Below, one piece after another: positions 58,807-64,000 of a DNA stretch of 64,000 nucleotides. Source of the DNA: DATATB01 sp036268995 (GTDB lineage Bacteria; Planctomycetota; Planctomycetia; Pirellulales; PNKZ01). The stretch lies in the NCBI GenBank assembly GCA_036268995.1, contig DATATB010000127.1:1-64000 (forward strand). The letters are read 5' to 3'. The notes beneath the pieces were generated by a model. The model did no database searches. It worked only from the letters and a program-made list of their open reading frames with translations, and had not been told where the DNA came from. The translations under genes were made by a program, and so were the position numbers. Numbering within the stretch: the stretch's first letter is position 1; each line of letters opens with the position of its first letter.

Positions 58807-60267
58807 CTAAACCGGCGGAATACGTTTGCGCTCTCCCTTTTCCTGGATCGGCAGGTTTTGTTCGGCGCTGGGCAGGACCGGACTGGGCAGGTGGGCCACT
58901 TCGTGGTGCGCACGGCTGAGCAACGCGGCGGCGTCGGGCAGGCGAGGCGGAGCGGCCTTGTCGGCATCAAAACGGAATGCGGCGGTCAGATCGCCAAACG
59001 TCTGCCGGCGCCAGTCGGTGATGTTCGGCTCCTGGACGCCCGTGAATTTCTCCAGAAACTGGATCACGGAAGTGTGATCAAATGGCTGGCTGCACACCCA
59101 GCCGCCGGCCGTCCAGGGCGAGACGACGATGCACGGCACGCGGAACCCCGCCCCGATCGGCTTGCCGTTGATGAATTCACCGGGCGTGCCGGCCGGTGGA
59201 GTGGGCGGCGGCACGTGATCGAACAGGCCGTCGTTTTCGTCGTAGTCGAGAATGAATGCCGTTTTGGCCCACACCTCGGGGTTGGCGGCAATGGCGTCGA
59301 TGGCACTCGCCACAAATGCCGCACCGGCCGCGGGCAGGGCGTCCGGATGCTCGGACTGCGCCATCGTGGGCATGAGCCAGCTCACGGTCGGCAGGCGGTC
59401 GTTGATCGCGTCTTCTTCGAATTGTCCCCGCTTGCGCAAGGCCATCGCCTTGTCGTGCAACGGCATGCCGGGCGTTGCTTCGCGGTAATGCTTGAAATGC
59501 TCCAGGCTGTTCCAGCCCTGTTCGTAGCGATAGTACTTCCAACTGATCCCGGCCCGCTCCAGACGCTCGGGATACGTCATCCAGGTTTTGTTCGGCGAGC
59601 GTTGCTTACGGCCTTCCTCATCGCGTGGGAACATGCAGCCGGTTTGCCAGTAGTAGCGGTTGGGCGTCGTCGGGCCGAGCACCGAGCAGTAATACGCGTC
59701 GCAAATCGTGAACGCCTCGGCCAGGGCAAACTGAAAGGGAATGTCGTCGCGCGTGTAATAGCCCATCACGTAGGGGCCATTCAAGCCGTCGGCCTTGCGG
59801 TGCGCCGTCACCCATTGATCCATCTTTCCGTTATTCCAGGCTTCATGCTGAACGGCCGGTTCGTGGCTGGTCGATGGAATTTTCTGCGCGCTCGAATCAC
59901 GCGTGTTCAAATGAAACGGCAGCAAGTAGCCGCTGGGGCTTTCCGGGTCGGGCTGATGGAACACGGATTTCCCGCTGGGCAGCGTCAGCGCTTGCGGATC
60001 TCCGAACCCGCGCACGCCGGCCAGCGTGCCAAAATAATGGTCGAACGAGCGGTTTTCCTGCATCAACAACACAACGTGCTTGATATCGCCGAGCGAGCCG
60101 CCGCGCGGCGGAGTTTGCCCCAGCACGCGCCGCAAGTTCGGGGGCAGGATGCCGGAAGCCGCAGCAGCAGCGGCCATGCGTGCGGCCGAGCCGAGCAACC
60201 GCCGGCGGGTCATCGGAGCCGAGCCGAAATCGGGCGTTCGAGCAGGGCGGGAGTTGTCTGAATTCAT
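58807..60267 (-). CDS. Tat-exported phospholipase C-like phosphoesterase
   Basis: 486 residues. The N-terminus has a twin-arginine signal (MTRRRLLGSAARMAAAAAAS, about residues 19-38). The core begins IKHVVLLMQENRSFDHYFGT and LAGVRGFGDPQAL, the metal-binding opening of bacterial phosphatidylcholine-type phospholipases C and acid phosphatases. Further on are VLGPTTPNRYYWQTG, 'AFILDYDENDGLFDHVPPP' and GAGFRVPCIVVSPW. It should hydrolyse phosphate esters, perhaps phospholipid head groups, outside the cytoplasm. The first ATG is used; the second (before the Tat motif, residue 19) is possible. It is not overlapped by its neighbours. Confidence 0.88.
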   Translation of the reverse strand: MNSDNSRPARTPDFGSAPMTRRRLLGSAARMAAAAAASGILPPNLRRVLGQTPPRGGSLGDIKHVVLLMQENRSFDHYFGTLAGVRGFGDPQALTLPSGKSVFHQPDPESPSGYLLPFHLNTRDSSAQKIPSTSHEPAVQHEAWNNGKMDQWVTAHRKADGLNGPYVMGYYTRDDIPFQFALAEAFTICDAYYCSVLGPTTPNRYYWQTGCMFPRDEEGRKQRSPNKTWMTYPERLERAGISWKYYRYEQGWNSLEHFKHYREATPGMPLHDKAMALRKRGQFEEDAINDRLPTVSWLMPTMAQSEHPDALPAAGAAFVASAIDAIAANPEVWAKTAFILDYDENDGLFDHVPPPTPPAGTPGEFINGKPIGAGFRVPCIVVSPWTAGGWVCSQPFDHTSVIQFLEKFTGVQEPNITDWRRQTFGDLTAAFRFDADKAAPPRLPDAAALLSRAHHEVAHLPSPVLPSAEQNLPIQEKGERKRIPPV

Positions 60268-60401
60268 CAGGGGAGAATCGCGCTTTGGGGCAATGAACAG
60301 ATGGACAGTATTCTAGCGATGCCGTATTTGGCGGGCAACCGGAACCACGGCACATGAATGTGCCGGCTAAGGTTTGCGCGCTGACAGCGATATTTCGCGC
60401 G

Positions 60402-61292
60402 TTAGCGGCGGCGCTGTTGGTAGCGGCGGCTGGCGTCTTCGAGGATGCGGCGCTCGTCGCGGGTGAGGCTGGCTTCGCCCTGCTCGCTGATCTTGGCCAG
60501 AACGCGATCGACCTGGTCGGCGCTGCTGACGACCGGCTCCTCGGGTTCGTCCTGCTTGGGCGCGTGCAGTTGCAACCGAGGGCGGCGCAGCGAGCGAAGT
60601 TTGCGCGTCCACTTGCCCGTGAAGGGCGTGCCGAGATTCCAGCCGCTCCACCGGTACAGAAAGGCAAAGGCGGCCCCGGTCAGATGGACGTCGTGAGCCA
60701 CGGAGCCGCCGACGCCAAACAGATCCAAAACGATGCAGAATGCGCAGACCAGCCAGGCCGGCGCCGGCAGGAAGCCCATCACCAACAGCGTGCGATGCGG
60801 ATAGTGCATCGCGAACAGGACCATAATCCCCACCACGGCGCCGGACGCCCCGAGCACCTCACTGAAAGGCCAGGCCACCGAAGGAACCGTGAAGTACCGG
60901 ATGAGCAGCCACACGGCGCCGCCCAGGACCACCATCGACAAGTAGATCCGCAGGAACTCGTTGCGGCCGTAGATGCTTTCCACATCGCGGCCGAACATCC
61001 ACAGGGCGAACATATTGAAACAGATGTGCATCATGCTCGACGTGTCGTGCACGAAGCCATAGGTCAGCAATTCGTACGCACGCCAGGGCTGGTTCAGTAC
61101 GTCGGCATGCAGGGCGAGCCAGCGGACGACGACGCTCTCGTCCGGCATGCCGGGCTGTCCCGACGCCGAGAGCACTTGCAACAGGAAGACGGCGGCGTTG
61201 ATGATGATCAGATCGGTGACCGCGGTGCGGTTGCCACCGAGGAAAAAACCCTGCTCGCGGCCGCGAACGTATTCTCGATCGTAAAGACCCAT
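60402..61292 (-). CDS. rhomboid-family intramembrane serine protease
   Basis: 296 residues. Six hydrophobic helices. The HxxxN motif is MMHICFNMFA (His89, Asn93), the nucleophile GASGAV has Ser150, and the general base is His203 in SVAHDVHLTGAAFAFLY: the catalytic set is complete. The ends of the helices (YGFVHDTSSMMH) and the long cytoplasmic tail (225-296, Arg/Pro-rich then a charged helix) suit planctomycete rhomboids with a C-terminal extension. It cleaves transmembrane segments of unknown substrates. Monocistronic, with a palindromic repeat upstream. Confidence 0.93.
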   Translation of the reverse strand: MGLYDREYVRGREQGFFLGGNRTAVTDLIIINAAVFLLQVLSASGQPGMPDESVVVRWLALHADVLNQPWRAYELLTYGFVHDTSSMMHICFNMFALWMFGRDVESIYGRNEFLRIYLSMVVLGGAVWLLIRYFTVPSVAWPFSEVLGASGAVVGIMVLFAMHYPHRTLLVMGFLPAPAWLVCAFCIVLDLFGVGGSVAHDVHLTGAAFAFLYRWSGWNLGTPFTGKWTRKLRSLRRPRLQLHAPKQDEPEEPVVSSADQVDRVLAKISEQGEASLTRDERRILEDASRRYQQRRR

Positions 61293-61375
61293 GTGCTCTC
61301 TCGTTTTCGCCGAAGCGGTCGGACCTCTACAACATTGTAGCGGTTTACTTGCCGAGCGTGGTTGCTTTGCGGCTG

Positions 61376-61480
61376 GGAGGGCGAGGCTCGTGCCGAGCCG
61401 GGGCTGCCGGGTACGAGGCTCCTACAGAGTTCAACGATGTCAACCGAGAGTGCCGGCTCGGCAGGAGCCTCGCCCTCTCA
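61376..61480. repeat. GAGGGCGAGGCTCGTGCCGAG inverted repeat
   Basis: GAGGGCGAGGCTCGTGCCGA, then GCCGG, on the left pairs with CCGGCTCGGCAGGAGCCTCG, then CCCTC, on the right, with a spacer of about 52 bp. Intergenic between two minus-strand genes; related to the element at 23485-23563. Confidence 0.75.
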
Positions 61481-61549
61481 GGGGGTGCGTAAAACCATAG
61501 CGGCAAGGCGCAAGGAGTGTGCTCGCCAATGCCGGACGGCGGCACTGCG

Positions 61550-62611
61550 TCAGGGCGTGGCTTGAGGGGCGCGGCTGAGCTGCTCGACGCGCCGCAAGGC
61601 CTGCCATTCGGCAGCCGCCAGCCGCGCGGCCAGGCGCTTGTTGTCAGCTAGCAGCTTGGCCGTTTGGTCCTGCAATGCGGCCACCTTAGCTTCAAACGCG
61701 CTGACTTGCTCCGCGATCTTGTCTTGCTCGGCACTGGACCGCTTAAGCTCGGCCTGGAGCGTGACGATCTCTGCGTCGCGAGCTTGCACCTGGGCCGTGA
61801 TGCCGTCGACGCTCTGTTTCAAATGCCCCAGGTCCACGGTGCGAGCGGCAATCTCGTCCAATGTCAGCGCGATCGAATTACGCACGTCGCGAAACGCCAC
61901 GGTATAGGCCCGTAGCGGACGCTGATAGTCTTTGTCTTTGCCGGCGTGCAGAAATTCGGCCCGAATGCTTTCGGGCAGCATGGTGGTAAGCTGCTCGTCG
62001 GTCATGCCGGCAAATGTCCACGTGCGATCCAGCGGCATGACTTCGTACAGCAGCCAGGCACTATCGCTTTGAGCCAGGCGGGCCAGTTCGGCCGGTGACA
62101 GCCGCACGGCGGGGACGAGCGTGACGTTTTGGCCGGCGGGAGCGGTGACTTTGAACTCGCCCATGTAAGCCCCGCCGTCTTGGATGCCTTTGCTCTCGAA
62201 CGCATAGAGCATGGCCTTGTCCTTGATGGCGGCGGGCGTGGGCTTCTCGATCTGCAAACTCACGTCGCCGGTCGGAGTGACTTGTCCGCGGCGAGCCTGC
62301 CAGACGCGGCCCTTGTCGATGATCAGTGCATTGAGCACCAGCTTGTACTGGTCCAGCCCCAATTGATCGGCCGGATCGTCGGCGGTGGGTTTGGGCAATC
62401 CATCTTCGATGCGGTAGACGGCGAGTTTCGCCCGCTCGCCGCCATGCTCGACCAGTTTCTTGGCGGCCAGCGATTGGTCGAGGTCCTTTTGTTTCTGCAC
62501 CACGACCTTTTGCCACGAACCTTCGGCGCTGAGCATCGCGGCCGCGAGGTACAGAAACCCGCAGGTGGCGATCAGGATCAAGCCGATCAGAATCTTGCCG
62601 ATGATGTTCAT
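61550..62611 (-). CDS. membrane-anchored protein with C-terminal coiled coil
   Basis: 353 residues from the ATG at 62611. One N-terminal TM helix (IIGKILIGLILIATCGFLYL). The extracytoplasmic middle (about 40-220) is beta-rich (QLGLDQYKLVLNALIIDKGR, GDVSLQIEKPTPA, VTAPAGQNVTLVPAVRLSP). The last 110 residues are a coiled coil (LGHLKQSVDGITAQVQARDA, IVTLQAELKRSSAEQDKIAE, FEAKVAALQDQTAKLLADNK). Not recognised as a named family; the architecture recurs in Planctomycetes. Probably an envelope structural or stalk protein. Confidence 0.72.
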   Translation of the reverse strand: MNIIGKILIGLILIATCGFLYLAAAMLSAEGSWQKVVVQKQKDLDQSLAAKKLVEHGGERAKLAVYRIEDGLPKPTADDPADQLGLDQYKLVLNALIIDKGRVWQARRGQVTPTGDVSLQIEKPTPAAIKDKAMLYAFESKGIQDGGAYMGEFKVTAPAGQNVTLVPAVRLSPAELARLAQSDSAWLLYEVMPLDRTWTFAGMTDEQLTTMLPESIRAEFLHAGKDKDYQRPLRAYTVAFRDVRNSIALTLDEIAARTVDLGHLKQSVDGITAQVQARDAEIVTLQAELKRSSAEQDKIAEQVSAFEAKVAALQDQTAKLLADNKRLAARLAAAEWQALRRVEQLSRAPQATP

Positions 62612-62901
62612 AGCGTTTCCAGGCGGCACGAAAGTGCGTCGACGAGCGCGCGGCTTAAGGGCGGAGGCGAGCTGGCGGCCCGCCCGGGAGCTGCCGAAAC
62701 CGTGATTTTCCTAGAAATGCACGAAGCGGTTGGCAGCAAGCCGCTTAGGTCGATAATAGGCACGGAAAAAAGCAGCGTCAAGCTGCTGGCCCGCCAGATG
62801 GCCGAGGCCGACACACGGTGGTACCCGCTGCGTAACCAATTGCAAGGAATACACTTGCAAAGCCGAAAATGGGCCGCTTACACGCCGTTTCCGCTGCTGC
62901 G

Positions 62902-63873
62902 TTAGCGCTTGTCGTCCCCCTGCGATGCCCGGCCGGGCGGCGTTTGGCGCTCCAACCGTTCAAGCCGTTTGCGCACCTGATCGAGCTGCGCCTTAATATC
63001 GCGCTGCTGGCGCTGGAGCATTTCGTTCAGTTCGCCGCTCGGGAATGGGGCCGCCTCCGGGCGTACCCGCGGCGGCATCTGGCGTGGCAGCAGCTTTTCC
63101 ACCTCGTGGCGCACCGGTGGCGGCAATTCCGAGAGCTTGTCTTCGGTCGCTTCCCAGGTCTGGTCGCCTTGCTTGACGATCACTTTGGCTGGCTCCTTGC
63201 CTTTGCGAACGATCGTTACCGACATATCGTCCGGCAGCCCACGCTCGGCCGGCGGCAGCACCACGCCAGGGCCGAAGAAGTACATCGACTGCGGCGGCAC
63301 GGAATGCGGCGGCCCAGTCCAGGGAAGGCCAGTCCAGCGGTGCTCGAGCCACTGTTGCAATGCATCAGGGGGAGGCTGCACGAAGGCCCCCTCCGGCCCG
63401 GATTGCTCGCCGCGCTCGGCCGGTTTGACGGTGACGCTCTGCTGCTTGCCGCCGCGATACAGTTCGATTTTCAACTCGCTGCCAGCGGCGCGATTGATGG
63501 CCCGCTGCAACATGTGCATGTCGCGCAGACGGCTATCGCCGGCCGTGAGCAGCACGTCGAAACGCTTGAGCCCGGCCTTGGCCGCCGGACTGTCCGGCAA
63601 CACGTCTTCGACAAGCAAGCCTCCCTGGTCGCGATCCAAGTCCAACTGCGCTCGCAAGGCCGGATCGTGGATCGGGCTGCACTGCACGCCGATCCAATAA
63701 CCGGCCGACGGGCCTGGCTCGCCATCATCCGCCGGAGCGGGCCGCCGGCCCTCATCGGCCGGCTGTTTGGCTTCGGGCCGATCCTGGGGATCGGCAAGCA
63801 AGAGCGCGGACGGCGCACAGGCCAATCCCAGGCTGACGAGCCCCAGCTTGAACAAGCTTGTCGTGATTCGCAT
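62902..63873 (-). CDS. secreted PDZ-domain protein
   Basis: 323 residues from the ATG at 63873 (GGAGAAGGAG upstream). A signal peptide (1-27) precedes an Asp/Pro/Glu-rich linker and one PDZ domain (about 60-155): GYWIGVQCSPI, GGLLVEDVLPDSPAAKAGLK, RFDVLLTAGDSRLRDMHMLQ, ELKIELYRGGKQQSVTVKPA. The second half is Pro-rich, then a C-terminal coiled coil (GELNEMLQRQQRDIKAQLDQ, VRKRLERLERQTPPGR). No protease domain is present, so it probably acts as an adaptor. The PDZ carboxylate-binding loop (GVQCSP) is atypical. Confidence 0.82.
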   Translation of the reverse strand: MRITTSLFKLGLVSLGLACAPSALLLADPQDRPEAKQPADEGRRPAPADDGEPGPSAGYWIGVQCSPIHDPALRAQLDLDRDQGGLLVEDVLPDSPAAKAGLKRFDVLLTAGDSRLRDMHMLQRAINRAAGSELKIELYRGGKQQSVTVKPAERGEQSGPEGAFVQPPPDALQQWLEHRWTGLPWTGPPHSVPPQSMYFFGPGVVLPPAERGLPDDMSVTIVRKGKEPAKVIVKQGDQTWEATEDKLSELPPPVRHEVEKLLPRQMPPRVRPEAAPFPSGELNEMLQRQQRDIKAQLDQVRKRLERLERQTPPGRASQGDDKR

Positions 63874-63891
63874 GGCTGACTCCTTCTCCAA

Positions 63892-63928
63892 AACCCCTCT
63901 CCCCTGCGGCAGAGGGCAGGGTGAGGGG
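63892..63928. repeat. CCCCTCTCCC palindrome, intergenic copy
   Basis: ACCCCTCTCCCCTGCGGCAG then AGGGCAGGGTGAGGGG; nearly the same as the copy inside the FHA gene at 43717-43753, here between two minus-strand genes. Confidence 0.85.
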
Positions 63929-63942
63929 CCGGGTGTGCACGC

Positions 63943-64000
63943 TTACTGATAATCCTTGAGATTGACCGGTTGCAGATCGACGCGATCGACCGGCACGACC
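63943..64000 (-). CDS. 3' end of an unidentified gene (partial)
   Basis: The last 18 codons of a minus-strand frame that continues beyond the window, ending VPVDRVDLQPVNLKDYQ and a TAA stop. A palindrome follows, then the PDZ gene. No family is recognisable from this fragment. Confidence 0.5.
   Translation of the reverse strand, partial: VVPVDRVDLQPVNLKDYQ

Noticed and set aside
58579..60261. 560-codon plus-strand frame
   Set aside because: Antisense to the phospholipase C-like gene and the radical SAM gene; no domain or start signal.
1..64000. CRISPR arrays
   Set aside because: No regularly spaced direct repeats with unique spacers were seen; all repeats found are palindromic, tandem or low-complexity.
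1..64000. An intact insertion sequence or prophage
   Set aside because: No transposase, integrase, capsid or terminase gene was recognised. The repeats found are non-coding.

Overview
The window reads as a piece of a Planctomycetota chromosome, most likely order Pirellulales. This is inferred from gene content and not from a database search. The indications are GC-rich coding sequence, a 23S rRNA gene with no 16S gene at its 5' side, a BBP7-type outer-membrane protein, a DUF1570 peptidase-like protein, a degenerate J-like protein beginning FDPYHKWLGI, several secreted sulfatases, planctomycete-type Ser/Thr kinases, a small 'WYF...W..NGKAWV' secreted protein and a Cys-rich secreted protein.

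Layout. 1-1.6 kb: 5' half of a 23S rRNA gene on the minus strand with its own leader, boxA and promoter. 1.6-8.5 kb: secreted and outer-membrane proteins, pterin-4a-carbinolamine dehydratase, an MBL-fold hydrolase and a 48-residue zinc-ribbon protein. 8.8-11.2 kb: a sulfatase and a DUF1643-like gene. 11.2-13.2 kb: a gene-poor stretch full of palindromic repeats. 13.2-16.1 kb: two tandem secreted paralogues sharing a C-terminal beta-sandwich-like domain. 17-19.8 kb: a beta-helix protein divergent from a GntR/LacI-type (AraR-like) regulator, with an AraR-like operator between them. 19.9-28.4 kb: DUF1570 protein, a coupled pair ending in a parvulin isomerase, an EF-hand protein, a large Ser/Thr kinase and two small secreted proteins. 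28.9-36.2 kb: an RND efflux pair (pump and adaptor) divergent from a phosphate-selective-type porin. 36.4-41.6 kb: ABM-domain protein, FKBP isomerase, TrpE and the McsA/McsB protein-arginine-kinase pair. 41.7-47 kb: lipoprotein, coiled-coil membrane protein, then an FHA - Ser/Thr kinase - membrane protein - ECF sigma factor cluster. 47-49.7 kb: a ParD/ParE-like module translationally coupled to a second sulfatase, then a SUKH-type immunity-like gene. 49.7-52.5 kb: PQQ-type beta-propeller protein and a LarA-like protein. 52.8-57.6 kb: a J-like/SUMF1-domain membrane protein next to a lidless Hsp70. 57.7-64 kb: radical SAM protein, Tat-exported phospholipase C-like protein, rhomboid protease, a membrane coiled-coil protein, a PDZ protein and the 3' end of one more gene.

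Three themes stand out. First, polysaccharide handling: two Cys-type sulfatases and a beta-helix protein under a sugar-type repressor. Second, envelope signalling and protein quality control: FHA/STPK/ECF, McsAB, Hsp70 with a J-like partner, parvulin and FKBP isomerases, rhomboid and PDZ proteins. Third, a dense population of dispersed palindromic repeats. These include a 150-190 bp nested fold-back element present in several versions, a GAGCCGGGAGCGT palindrome that supplies a gene's stop codon, and a palindrome inside the FHA-protein reading frame. The repeats, the AraR-like operator, the 11-bp triple direct repeat before the efflux operon and the J-like/Hsp70 pair are the observations most worth following up. 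All assignments are from reading the sequence; no alignment or search was run.
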